Shown piece by piece: positions 15,201-30,200 of a stretch of 64,000 nucleotides of DNA. A program made the translations under genes and the position numbers. Source of the DNA: a bacterium. GTDB taxonomy: Archaea > Nanoarchaeota > Nanoarchaeia > Woesearchaeales > UBA10216. Below the pieces are notes generated by a model. It saw only the letters and a list, made by a program, of their open reading frames with translations. It was not told where the DNA came from and did no database searches. The DNA lies in NCBI GenBank assembly GCA_024206195.1, contig JAAGZO010000262.1:1-64000 (forward strand). Reading direction: 5' to 3'. Each line of letters opens with the position of its first letter. Within the stretch, counting starts at the first letter, position 1.

Positions 15201-18200
15201 AACTGATGAGCCCTTTTTGATTAGCAAGAATAATAGAGCCTTTAATGGCTCAATAGATGAGGTAAAGGTCTGGAACCGTGCTTTGACACCTCAAGAAATC
15301 AATGCTTCTTTCAATGCAGGTGTTTACAATCTAATGAATAACTTCACAGGCTTACCTGAAGGAACATATCCATACACTGCGCATGTTATTGATGCTGCAG
15401 GAAACATGAACAAGACTAAAACCAGACAATTTACAATTGACACTACTACTCCTGTGATTAACTATGAATACCCTACGGATGCAAATGACTCTGCTGTGAG
15501 CAGAAACTGGACGTATATAAACGTCTCAGTGTCAGATGCAAATGATGTTTCGGCATTCATAGACTTCAACAGAAGCCTGATTGGTTATTGGAGCTTTGAC
15601 AGTTATAATTCAACGCATATACATGATAATTCAACATATGGCAATGGCGCAGAACTGATGAGTGGAATGGCCATCGAGAACCTAACTGCTGGAAAGCGTG
15701 GACAAGCAATGCAGTTTGATGGAACTAATGATTATATTAATATCGGCTACGATGTAAGTATGAACCATACAAACACATTCAGCCTTGAGGCTTGGGTTAG
15801 ATCAGACAATCCACAGACTGCAGGTATTGTATCCAACCTAAAGGTTGGAATGGATTATAGACAGGCATATGGTCTAATCACACATACTGATGGGGATGTA
15901 GGATTTTTATTAGGAAACATAACTGGTACTAAGTATTGCCGTTCATATGAAAGCGAGTTAGCTGGAGGCGAATGGGTCCATGTTGTTGGAACTTATAATG
16001 GAAGTGTAGGAAAATTATATGTTAACGGCGAACTGCGTCCAGATCAAGAACTAGCGAATGTATCAGAGATCTTAGAGCCTACTGTTATAGGAAGGTATTA
16101 TGCAGATTACGATGATTATTACTTTGATGGAGAACTGGATGAAGTAAAGGTCTGGAAACGTGAATTATCGCATGCAGAAATCAATGCTTCCTTCAATGCA
16201 GGTATTTACAGATTGCAGCGCAACTTCACAGGACTGCCTGATGGAGAATATAACTTCTCTGCATCTGTTATTGATATTGCAGGAAACACGCAGAATACAG
16301 AGACTCGCTTCATAACAATGGATACATCTGATCCTTCAATAAGCTTTGTTGCTCCAACTGTTGCGAATGGATCTGGTGTTGCAAGAGACTGGGCTTATGT
16401 GAATGCAACTGTTTCAGATGCATCAGATAGTTCAGCATTCATCGACTTCAACAGAAGTTTGGTTGGATACTGGAGCTTTGACCAGTCTAATTTAACGCAT
16501 GTAAATGATAGTTCATCATTCGGTAATGCTGCTGAGTTCAGAAACTTTACAGCAAATGTAACTGCTGCAGGAAAGCGTGGACAAGGTATGGAGTTCAATG
16601 GAGACCCAACTTATTTGGAGATAGAGGATACTGGTTCAAGTAGTCTAGATGTTTCAGATGCTTTAACTATAAGTGCGTGGATCAAGGCAAATTCCATGAC
16701 AAATGAATATGGTAATAGACAAACTATTGCTACTAAGCGAAATAGTTATTATTTTGAACTTGATAATGGAGTTCCTGATCTTGCTTTATATCTGGATGGT
16801 TCTGGTGACTGGTATGGATCTGATGTAACTCTTGTCGCTAACACATGGTATCATGTTGCAGTGATTTATAATGGAACAAATGTTTCATATTATGTGAATG
16901 GTGAGGATGCTGGAGCCACTAATGCTTCGGGAACAATTAATTCAAATGCCAATCCTTTAAGAATAGGTTGGATGTCCAGTGATGGCAGTCCATCTGATAG
17001 ACCCTTTAACGGAACAATTGATGAAGTTATGATTTGGAACCGTGCTTTGACATATGAGGAGATTAATTCTTCTTTTAATGCTGGAGTTTACAGACTGGAG
17101 AGAAACTTCACTTCATTACCTGAGGAAACATATGATTACTATGTTCATGTGATTGATGCTGCAGGAAACACTGACACAACAGAGGTCAGGGAAATTATCA
17201 TAGACACTACTGATCCTTCAATTAGCTTTGTTGAACCAACAGATGACAATACTTCTTCAGTCAGCAGGAACTGGACATATATAAACGTCTCAGTAAGCGA
17301 TGCGAATAACGTATCAGCATTCATTGACTGGAACAGAAGCTTGGTTGGTTATTGGAGTTTTGACAGTCATGATGGAACTAATGTATTTGATAATTCAACA
17401 TATGGCAATGATGCGATATTTGTTAACTACTCCACTGATATGCATGTTGCAGGAAAGCGTGGAAATGCTATGGAGTTCAATGGAAGCCAAGTTGTACGCG
17501 TAGAAACTCCTACATTCAACTTCAAGACAGCCCATGGTCCAAGTACACTTATGATGTGGTTTAAGACAAATTCATTGGACGGAACTACTGATTCGATATT
17601 CTCTGACAATTGTAAAGAATGGGGTCTTACTAGAACAGGTTCAACTCTTTTCGGAACAGTATATTCAACTCTGAACTTAGGAAGCATAAATGTTGATGAG
17701 TGGTATCATGTAGCATTAACTCACGATCATCCTAATGGACTTACAGACACTGAAATTAAGATGTATGTCAATGGAGAGTTGAAAGATGAAACAACTCTTT
17801 CGATTATTGCTCAGAACGGATATCTTGATTCGCCTTATCATATTGGAGATGATTCATGCTTTGCAGACAGGAGGTTTGATGGATCTGTTGATGAGGTTAC
17901 AGTATGGAGCCGTGCTTTATCAATAGCGGAAATCAATGCTTCATACAATGCAGGCATATACAAGCTTCAAACCAACTTCACAAACCAATCTGATGGACAC
18001 TATGAATACTATTCATATGTGATTGATGTTGCTGGTAATTCTAAGAAGACTGGAACAAGGAATGTATCAATTGACACTGCAACTCCATCACTTGGTGTTG
18101 GCGAGTCAATGGTTACAGATCCATATGCTAGCCAGGACTTTGTATTCATCAACTACACAACAACAGATATGAATGAGATATCTGGAACAATTGATTACAA

Positions 18201-21200
18201 TGGAAGCCTTGTTGCTTGGTGGAGATTCGAGAATGATACTAATCCTGCAGGAAGCGTTATAGATAGTAGCACTCAGGGTAATGATGGAGTTGCTAATGCA
18301 ACTAATCATACTACAGCAGGAAAGCGCGGAGCTGCACTAAGCTTTGATGGAAGTGGTGACAATGTTGAGATTGCAGATGATTCTTCATTCAATTTAACTG
18401 ATGAGATGACTGTAGAGGCCTGGATAAATCCTTTGAATACTGATGGCTATAGGACTATTGTTTCTAAGACAGGTCCTGAAACAACTAATTCAACATTCTG
18501 GATGGATATTAGACTTGCAAACACAATTTACTTTGGCGGATATGATAGTGAAGGAGGTTCTGTTTATGTCAGTGTAACACATGTATTCCAGAATAATACA
18601 TGGCAACATGTGGCTGGAACAGATAATGGAACTCATCTGGTTATTTATGCAGATGGAGAACAAATAGGTATGACAGCAAACTCATTAATAAGAACATCTG
18701 GAAACTGGCCTGTGCGAATTGGAAGCAGAGGAACATCAGGTAACTGGTTCTATGGTTCTATAGATGAAGTTAAGATACACAACAGAAGCTTAAGTGCTGA
18801 AGAAATCAATGCTTCGTATAATGCTAAATTATATGGTGTATCCGGAAACTTCACAAGTTTACCTGATGGCCAGAAGAACTTTGATGTTTATGTTGTTGAT
18901 TCTGCAGGAAACATGAATTCAACTTCATATCAGATTGACCTTGATGATACATATCCATCTCTTAACTTCACTGCACCAACAGAGACCAATGTCTCTCCTC
19001 TTGACAGAGGCTGGGCATTTGTTAATGCAACATTTAGCGACATAAATAACGATACTGCTATTATTTCCTTTGATGGAACCAATTATACTGATGTAACAAT
19101 GGGTGACGGTTACTTCTATAGAAACTTCACTGCTCTGAATAATGGCCTGTATGAGTTCTACGCATGGATAAATGATTCAGCAGGTAATGAAAACATCACT
19201 GTAACCAGAATTGCTAATATAACTTATACAGAGTACGTTAATTTGAGTATTGGCCTTGTTTCGCCTTCAGAGACTAATGCCACTTATGTTGCTAGGAACT
19301 GGGGAATGGTTAATGTTAGCTTCTATAACACTACGCAGCCTATACATACTGCTTTTATTAGCTGGAATGGCGCAAATAACACTGAGATTACTTATGATGA
19401 TTACTTCTATGAGAACTTCACAAGTTTATCTGATGGTTCATATACCTTCTTTGGTTGGGCTAATGATACAACTGGCAATGAGAGTATTACAGAGACAAGA
19501 ATCTTCACAGTTGATACACTGCAGCCTGCTTTGGATTATGAGGTCCCAACAGAGGTTAATGATTCTGCTGTTGCTAGGAACTGGCTGTTTGTGAATGTAT
19601 CTTATACTGAAGCGAATAATGACACTGTTGTTGTAATCTTTGATGGAACTAATTATAGTGTGAACATGACAAGCGAGTTCTTCTATCTCAACTTGACAGA
19701 GTTGAGTGAAGGAACATATAGCTTCTATGCCTTGATGAATGATTCTGCTGGCAGAACGAATTATACCTTGAACAGAACAGTGACTGTTGACTGGACTACT
19801 CCGCAGATTAGCTTTATTGATCCAACTGTTGCCAATGGCTCTGCAGTAAACAGGGATTGGGCTTATGTGAACACAAGTGTTTCAGATGCATCAGATAGTT
19901 CTGCATTCGTAGACTTCAACAGAAGCCTGGTTGGATACTGGAGCTTTGATAATGCTTCAGACTTATCAGATCACTCAACATATTCAAATGACTGTGGCGA
20001 TGCAGGATCAACTCACAATGAACATGGTAAGTTTGGCGGTGCTAGAGACTTTTACGGTTCAGACGCACTTAACTGTGGCAATGATGAGATTTTGAATATG
20101 ACAGGTAATATGACTATTGAGTTCTGGATGTATATGGGTGTTAATCAGGGTGTAGATTATCCTAAAATAATTCAAAGAGGAGGTTATGACACTGGCGGTT
20201 ATTACATTGATGGTATGAACGGTGATAACACCAACAGAACAAGGTTATATTTCGGTATTCCAAGTGGAGGATCAAGTTCTGCATCTCCTATCATGTACTA
20301 TAATGTAAGCGAGTGGAACCATTTCGTGTTCACCCTAGATGTTGCAAACAATGAAGGTAAAGGATACAAGAATGGTGTTTACAAAGGCGCATGGCCTGTT
20401 CCAACTTACTATCCTGGAAGTTGGGACTTTTATCCTGTTTCCTCTGGAGGTTTCAATGGTTCTCTAGATGAGATTAAAATCTGGAACCGTGTCTTGTCTG
20501 AGAATGAGATCAACGCTTCTTTCGATGCAGGAATCTACAGGCTTGAGAAGAACTTCACTTCATTAGCTGAAGGAACATACAATTATTCTGCTCATGTAAT
20601 TGATGCTGCTGGAAATAGCAATGTGACTGAAACACGAGAGATTACGATTGATCTTACTACTCCTGTGATTAACTATGAATACCCTACAGATGCAAATGAC
20701 TCTGCTGTGAGCAGAGACTGGACGTATATAAACGTCTCAGTAAGTGATGCAAATGATGTTTCGGCATTCATAGACTTTAACAGAAGTTTGGTTGGATATT
20801 GGAGCTTTGATTCATATAACTCAACGCATATTCTTGATAACTCCAGCTACGGAAATATTGGCAGGTTTATGAATGGAACTGCAACAGATAATCTTACTGC
20901 GGGGGCACGCGGTCTGGGAATGCAATTTGATGGGGTGGATGATTATATATCTTTGGATAATTGCGCAGATTCCCCTCTTAACGGATACCCGACAGAAGAA
21001 GTTACCTTAACTGCATGGATTAAAGTCTCTGCTCTTCCAGCTTCTGATACTAGAATTATTGGAAAGGTAGGAACTGATGTAGATTTCTTGTTGAGAAGCA
21101 ACGGGGACTTAAGGGGGAAAATAGTAACATCTGGTTCTGTTACGTTAAATAGCCTTACTGCTGTAAATGTTGGTCAGTGGCAGTTTGTATCAATGATATA

Positions 21201-24200
21201 TAATGGGTCAACAATTGAATTATTTATTAATGGTGTGGCTGATGGTTCTATCGCGCAGTCCGGAGCAATTAGTAATCCTGACAGAGGCTACCAAATTGGA
21301 GGGTATGCTTATAATTGCGGAGAAGAAGACTACAATGCCAGATTCAACGGTACAATTGATGAAGTAATGATATGGAACCGCGTATTATCACTTGATGAAA
21401 TCAATGCTTCCTTCAACGCAGGTGTCTATAGATTGCAGCGTAACTTCACTGGATTGCCTGATGGAGTTTATAACTACTCTGCATCTGTTATTGATGCAGC
21501 AGGAAATATGAACTCAGAAGAGACAAGGACAATAACAATTGACCAGGTTGATCCTGTGATAAGCTTTGTTGACCCAACTGATACAAATGGATCGGCTGTT
21601 AACAGAGACTGGAGTTATGTGAATGTATCTGTATCAGATGCAAATGACATGTCAGCTTTCATAGACTTCAACAGAAGCTTGATTGGATACTGGAGCTTTG
21701 AGAATTACAATTCCACGCATGTGAATGACAGTTCAAGTTGGGGTAATAATGGTGTTTTAGGATTTGAAAACCAAACAAGCTCTGCTGCTAATGCTCTTAC
21801 GAATAGTACAATCTGTGTTGATGATGATACCTTGATATCTGCTCCAAGCAGTAATGGCAGTTATATCGGATGGACGTTCCTTGCTACTAGCGGCGCTGCT
21901 GCAGGTCAGAGAACCACTATTCTTAATTACTCTTATTTCGGTATTTCTAACAGGACTCTTTACTTTGTTGATGAACTTTCTGGTTTCACTCAATATGATG
22001 ATTATGCTTTGTGGTATGATGATAAAGGTCCAAATATATCAACTGCTGGAAAGAGAGGAAAAGGATTACAGCTTGATGGTTACGCAGATTATGTAAGCAT
22101 CTCTGGGGTACAGCCTATATCCACCGGAATGCCGTTTACAATTTCAAGTTGGGTTAAACCAGGAGCACTAGGTGGTTATAAGACCATTGTTGGTTATGAT
22201 AACAATCATCGGTTATTAATAGACAGTGTTGGATCCTTGTTATCTCAACAAGATGGAAATTTCTTCTCTACAAAATCAATATCTGGTGATGTTTGGAGCA
22301 ATGTTGTTTACTGGTATAACGGAACGCATGAAATGTGGTACATAAACGGTCAAGAGGCAGGAATCAATCCAACAGTGAATGCTGAATGGAATGATGAATT
22401 TAGAATTGGAAAATATACCTCTTATTACTACTATCCATTCAACGGAACAATAGATGAATTAGCAATCTGGAGCCGTGCTTTAACACCAGAAGAAATCAAT
22501 GCATCATATGATGCTGGAACCTACAGGCTATACAATAACTTCACAAGCTTGCCTGATGGAGAATACAATTATTCTGCTTATGTGATCGATGTTGCTGGTA
22601 ATAGCAATGTAACTGAAACAAGAGAGATCACAATAGATACTATTACTCCTGTGATTAACTATGAATACCCTACAGATGCAGATGACTCTACTCTTGACAG
22701 AAACTGGACATATATAAACGTCACAACAAGTGATACAAATGATCATTCAGCATTCATTGACTTCAACAGAAGCTTGATTGGATACTGGAGCTTTGATTAC
22801 ACTAATGCAACGCATGTGCATGATAACTCAACGTATGGAAATGGCGGAGAGTTCTTTGGCGGACTATCAACAGACAACTTAACTGCTGGAAAACGAGGAA
22901 AAGCCATGAAGTTTGACGGAATTGATGATTATGTTAACTTGTCAATTTCTATAGATGCTGGAGAAAGTAAGACTGTGGAGTTGTGGATTAATCCAGTTAC
23001 AGGATTCCATGAAGGCACATTGGCTATGTTTTCAATGTATAGAGATGCTTCCAACTATCTTTCAGTATATAAGGCAGAATATGAAGGACCCCGAAGAGAT
23101 CTCTGGAAAATTGTTGTGGATGCTGATGGTGATTGGCAACAAGCACAGTCAGGAAACCAGACTTTTGTTGCAAATGATTGGTATCATATTGTAGGAACCT
23201 TTGATAATGATACTGGAAATATGAGGTTATATTGGAACGGAGAACGTATTGCTGTTGGAACTCAGTCAAATCCGCTTCCTGCAGGAGAGTATTCAATAAC
23301 CTTTGGTTCTTTGTATTCTCTAAATAATTTTATCAATGGCACTCTTGATGAAGTTAAGATCTGGAATAGAGTATTATCTGCTGAAGAAATCAATGCTTCC
23401 TACAATGCAGGCATATACAGATTGGAAAGAAACTTCACTGACTTGCCTGATGGAGAATATAACTTCTCTGCTCATGTGATTGATGCAGCAGGAAATGTGA
23501 ACTCTGAAGAGACAAGAACAGTGAAGATTATTCCACCTGCTTTGATACAGAACTGTACTATGATGGACCAGCCAGGAAAGACATACTTGCTGACATCAGA
23601 CATCATCAATGCAACAACAGATTACTGTATGAATGCATCTGCAGTAAATGTTACTTTGGACTGCCAAGGATACTTGATAGACAGTGATGGAAGTGCGAGA
23701 ACAGGTCTTATTAATCCTTTAAATGCAAATAATTTCACATTGAGAAACTGTAATTTCACTGACTGGTATTCTTATGGTGTTGAAATACTTTCACCTTATG
23801 CCACTATTAGGAATGTTTCAATTATTGGTAAGAGTAGCTATGCAATTTATTTCTATACAACTGGAGATTATTCTTCTGTAAAGAATCTGTATACAGACGG
23901 CTATTCTGGTGCTGTATATCAGAATGGTGAAAGCGGTGTTATTAATGATAGTATTTTTGTTCATGCAAGCAGAGACATATTCGTTGGCACGCCTTCTGCT
24001 TGTAGCTTTGAGGTCAATAATGTAACCTCAGATGGCCTGCCTGTTTTCTTTGCTAATGATACAGTGAATATTGAGGATTGGGAGAATAATGCAAGCAGCA
24101 TAACCTTGTGCGGTGCTGATTATTCTACAATTGATAATGTGTCTTTAACAAGGCTTGGTCGTAACGGAACACTGATTATGATGGTGTATACTGATTATGC

Positions 24201-27200
24201 TAATATTACTGATTCATTTTTCTCTAATGGTCTTAATACAATTTCTCTTTATTACGGCACGAATAATAATATTCTCCGCAATATTACAATCAATGATTCA
24301 CTTAGAGGAATTATTACTGATTCTTATTCAGAAATTGGTTCTAATATAATTGAAAATTGTGATATTCATACTACACAATGGGCTCTTCAATTCTATAGGG
24401 AGTCAAGGCACAATGTGGTTCGCAATTGTACTTTGATAAGTGATACTGAGGCTGCAGTACTAATAATAGAGAATAACGATACACCGCCGTCAAACAATAC
24501 ATTCTATAATAACCTGATTAACGGCTCTGTAATCCCTGTTGAATATATGGGTGGCATTGGTAATAACACATGGAACACCACGCAGCAGACTGGAACAAGG
24601 ATCCTTGGAGACGGAACGCAGATTGGAGGTAACTATTATACTAATGTAACTGGCAATGGCTTCTCAGATACATGTACTGATGCGGATATGGATGGTTTCT
24701 GTGATAGTTATTACAATGTATCTACAGATACTGCTTGCAGCGGAGCAGACTGTGGCAATAACACAGATTATCTTGCTTTGAGTGCTAAGGGACCAATACA
24801 GATCATGAACTGTACACCACTGAATCAGTCAGGAAGGATGTATCAGCTCACAGCAGACATCATAAATTCAACTGAATCATATTGTATGAACATAACTGGT
24901 GCAAACATCACTTTGGACTGTCAGGGATATACTATTGATGGAGATGATTCAGCAAGTAGAGGAATCGCAATTATGAGAGACTCTGCTACTGTAACAAATT
25001 CCACAATTAAGAATTGTGTTCTTAGCGATTGGTACTTGGGAGGAGTTTATATGCTGTATGCTGAATATAATACTGTTCAGAACATTACGGCCTTCTCAAA
25101 TTCCTTTGGTGTTAACACAATGCGCTCAGATTACCAAAATTTAACTGAAGTCACTGCATATGATAATACTTACGGATTAGAACTAAGATATACTGATTAT
25201 GCTGCAGTCTCCAATTCTAATTTATCTAATAATGCTCAATATGATGTGTACTACTTTTCTAGCAATGATTGTTCTTCATCTTTCACTAATGTCACTGGAA
25301 CAGACAACAAGCCAATTTTATTCTTCAATGATACTGTAACTATAGAGAACTGGGATAATAATGTAAGTGAGTTAATGCTTTGCGGAGCATCTGATTCTGT
25401 GATTACTAATTTGACAATATCTCAAATAGACAAATCTAATAATGGTTTATTATTATTACATACCTCTCGCGCAACTATTTCAAACTCTACTTTCAATAAC
25501 ACCTGGGCAGGTGTACGTATCTATTACTCACATAACAATATTTTAAATAATGTAACTGCAATTAACAATTCATATGCAGGTATACATTCCCATGGTTCTA
25601 GACACAATCTAGTGAGAGACTCAAACGTTGAAAGCTTCAATCAAGGGCTTCTTTTGGAATACACTGCTGAAAATAACACCATTGTGAATTCAACTATTAC
25701 TGGTTTAGATACAGATGGTATTGAATTCCGCCAGTCTCCTGCTCCAAATAATAATACAATCTCCAACTGCTTGATAAATGCTACAGTGCCTGTTACCTTC
25801 TCTACTGGTTCGTATCACAACAAATGGAATGTAACAAAGCAGACTGGTGACAGAATCTTTGGAAATGGAACCAAGATTGGAGGTAACTATTATACTAATG
25901 TCACTGGAAATGGCTTCTCAGATACATGTGTTGATGCAGATACTGATGGATTCTGTGATCTATATTACAATGTGTCAACTAACACTGCTTGCAGTGGAGC
26001 AGACTGTGGAAATAATACAGACTATCTCGCTTTGAGCAGCAAGTACACTGGAACAAACCTCACAGAGTGTGGAATACTTGATCAGGAGGATACTGAATAC
26101 ATCTTATTGCAGGATGTGAACACATCTGGTGTTTGCTTTGATATCCAGGCATCAGGCGTGACTTTAGATTGTCGGGGTTTCATGATCAACTATTCACAGG
26201 AAGGTATAGGATCTGGTGTTCGTGTAATGGATAATACTTATGATAATGTTATGATAAAGAACTGTAAGATTGTACAGGGATCATCACAGGACAGGGCTTA
26301 TGCAATTAATATAACTGGTGCAGATTTCGGTTATATTCAGAACAACACAATAGTTACAGGATTTGACTCTTCAACAGATTCTGACAACTGTTATGGAATC
26401 TATCTATATAATAGCGTTACTGCATTTAACATATCAGATAACAACATAACCACAATGGGAGACGATTCCAACTTTGGAATCCGTGTACATTCTTCTGATA
26501 GAACTAATATCTCAGGCAATACAATTAACACATCTGATTCAGACAACTATAACTACGGAATATATCTTATTAGAGGAACAGATTACAGCAGAGTAACAAA
26601 CAACAGAATCACTACATCAACTGGAGCCGGAGATTTGTATGCTTATGGAATTTACGTAGCATACAATGGTGTGCTTGAGCCTATGTACAATCTTGTAAAA
26701 GACAATATGATAACAACTTATGGACAGCATTCCTCTGGAATATATGTGAAAGGAAACGAGACTGTTCATCCACTTTTCAATAATGTTACAAATAACACTG
26801 TATTGACTCTTGGTTCCCGAGCACCTGGAATACTAATCTGGTATTCTAACTATACTACTGCAAATGATAATACAGTGATTGTATCTGGTACAGAGTCTTC
26901 TGGAATAAATGTGTCCTCTGCATTCCACAACTCAATCTATAACAACTTCATTAACTCAACTTATCAGAGTGTTGCTGTTTATGACACATTATATAGTAAC
27001 TCCTGGAATACTTCCTATGCTTCTGGAACAAATATCCAAGGCGGACCTAATATGGGTGGAAACTTCTACATGAATCCATCTGGAACAGGATATAGTCAGA
27101 CATGCTATGACTTTGATAGGGATGGTATCTGTGAGCTTCCTTTGACTCATGACTCAAACAACGTTGATTACCTACCGCTTGCTGAGTCTTCTGGAACAAA

Positions 27201-30200
27201 CCTTACTTCATGTACTAATTTGACTACTGCTAATATGACTTATTACTTGATACAGGATATCAACTCATCAGGAACATGTATCTGGATAAAGGCAGCGAAC
27301 GTAACACTAGATTGTCAGGGATACATGATAAACCACTCAACAAGTTCTCCTGGCAGAGGTATTCTTGTAAATGGCGATGACTATGACTATGCTACTGTTA
27401 AGAACTGTGTAGTTACTCAGGGATCTGCACAGGATGTAACATATGGAATCTTCTTTGGAGATGCTGACTTTGGCCTAATAGAAAACAATACAGTAAATAT
27501 TGGACATCCTGGAGATTCGGATTACGCTAAGGGTATTTATATTTACTACTTAGCAGACCGCAACAGGGTAATCAGCAATACTGTAACCTCCTTTGGTGAT
27601 GATAGTATTATTGGAATAGATATATATAACTCATATCTTAACAATGTTACAACTAACTTTGTGAATACAACGCAGACTGATGATTATTCTTATGGAATAT
27701 TCTTGTCTAGCAGTTCTGACATCAACAGAATTACTAATAACACAATATTTACAGGAAGAGATTCAACTGATTTCATGAGCTGCGGTATAAGGTTAGCCAT
27801 AGCTCGATTTACTACAGCATATTCACCTGATTTCAATCTAATAGCAAACAACACAATAACCACTTACGGTGAGCTTGGGCACGGCATATTCCTTGATGGA
27901 AACACTTCATCAAAAGAGCCTGCTTACAACACAATAGCTTACAACACAATAACAACCTATGGAGCTTCTGCTGCAGGTGTAGCACTTGAATACATAAACC
28001 ACAGCATTGTTGCAAACAACACAATAGTAGCAGCTGGAACAAGTGGATTCGGCTTGAATGTAACACATTCAATAAACAATTCAATCTACAACAACTTTGT
28101 GAACGCAACATCGCCTTATGTAGCTGGATCCTTTGTTAACTATTGGAACAGTTCATCTGCTTCTGGAACAAATATACAAGGCGGACCAAATATGGGTGGT
28201 AATTTCTACATGAACTCATCTGGAGATGGATTTAGTGAAACTTGCTTAGATATGGATGCGGATGGAATCTGCGATGAAAGTTTATCACACGACTCAAATA
28301 ATATTGACTACTTGCCTCTAGCAGACTACGGAACAGATGTTACACCACCTCAAGTAAGCTTTGCAAGCAACTCAGAAGTAAACGATTCTGCTGTGAGCAG
28401 GAACTGGGCATTTGTGAATGTAAGCTTTACAGAAGTGTATAATGATACTGCTGTTATTATCTTTGATGGAACAAACTACACAGTTAATAATGGATTAAAT
28501 GCCTTCTACCAGACGATCGGTTCGCTGAGTGATGGTATATATACATATTATGCCTGGATGAATGACACATCAGGCAATGAGAACACTACTTTGACAAGGA
28601 CTGTGACAATTGATAATGAAAAACCAATCATTAACTTCACATCTCCAACAGAAGATTACAGTGCAGATGAAAGCAGAGACTGGGCTTATGTGAATGTATC
28701 TGTCTCAGATGCAACAACAGACACTTCAGCATTCATTGACTGGAACAAGAGTTTGGTTGGATACTGGAGCTTTGATTACATCAATGCAACTCATGTTCAG
28801 GATAACTCGACTTATAGTCAGGGCGGGGAGTTCAGGAACTTTGCATCAAACACTACAGTTGCAGGAAAGAGGGGACAAGCCCTGGAGGTTGATGGAGTTG
28901 ATGATTATGTGCTTATGCCATATAGTGAAAACTTTAATGTTTCAAATGCAGTTACAGTTGAAGCATGGGTTAAATTCAACATGTTAGCATCCCAGATGGG
29001 TAAAAGTTTCGAGGTTGTTTTCAGAAATAATGTTGCAGAAGCTAGCCCATGGGAAAGCATAATGATATATCAAGAAGCAGCTAGTGACATAGAAGGAATT
29101 ACGTGTAAGTTTGCCAATATGTCCGGATTCATGGCTCATCCAAAGACACACTATGGACAAAGTGGTAACTTAACAACAGGAGAATGGCATTATGTTGCAT
29201 GTGTATTTAATGGAACGCACGGAGTAGCTTACTTGGATGATGTAAAGAGCGCACCATCGAACATTATAGGGTCATTATATCCTCTACCATCTAATAGAAA
29301 CCTGAGAATTGGAGCTGGTGCAGGAGGAAACAGTGCGGTGAACGGAACCATAGATGAAGTAAAGATTTGGAATAGGGTTCTTACAGAAGCAGAACTAAAT
29401 GCATCCTATAACACAGGATTATACACACTTGAACGAAACTTCACAAACATGCCTGAGGGCGACTATGAATACTATGCTTATGCTATTGATGCTGCAGGAA
29501 ACTCGAATGTTACTGAGACAAGGCCACTTAGACTTGATGCAACGTATCCTTTGATTAACTTTACTTCGCCAACAGAGACAAATGGAACTGGTGTTGAGAG
29601 GGGTTGGATATTTGTGAATGTAACCTTCACTGAAGAGTATTATGATCAGCCTATTATATACTTCAATGGAGATAATTATTCAGATGCAACTGTTGGAGAT
29701 GGATACTTCTATAGGAACTTCACTGCTCTGGTCAATGGAAACTATTCATTCTATGCTTGGATTAATGATACAGCAGGCAATGAGAACATTACAGTCACTA
29801 GAAATGTGTCTGTTTTCTACACAGAGTATGTTCCACTTACTGTAAGCCTTGTTTCGCCTTCAGAAGCAAATGGTTCATCAGTTATCCGGGATTGGGGAAT
29901 GGTTAATGTTAGCTTTACTAACAACACACAGCCATTACACACTGCGATTATTAGTTGGAATGGTGTGAATACCACAGAAACCACTTATGATGATTACTTC
30001 TATGAGAATCATACTTTGTTGAGTGATGGAGCGTATACTTTCTATGGTTGGGCTAATGACACAACTGGCAATGAGAGTATGACAGATACAAGAATCTTCA
30101 CAGTTGATACAATACAGCCAACACTAGATTATGTTGATCCAACAGAGACTAATGATACTGCTGTGAATAGAACCTGGTTGTTTGTGAATGTATCATATAC

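Larger units (their letters stand above)
5959..28335 (+). repeat. Super-repeat copy 1 (about 22.4 kb)
   Basis: The module order is L2-AAA-L3-H2,H3,H4-A-B-P3-L4..L8-AAA-L9..L12-H5..H8. The same order recurs at 28615-53025. Matching landmarks are offset by 22,656 (L2/L13), 22,713 (both AAA and the following LamG), 25,317 (H3/H12), 24,969 (H4/H13), 24,972 (A, B and propeller starts), 25,023-25,083 (LamG block) and 26,886 (L12/L25). Each step in offset is explained by local gain or loss of whole modules. Confidence 0.85.

Noticed and set aside
14719..15318. LamG cores as glycoside hydrolases of the concanavalin fold
   Set aside because: No E-x-D-x-E type catalytic motif is seen in the LamG cores, and the sequence pattern (YWSF...DEVKIWNR) is that of non-catalytic LamG.
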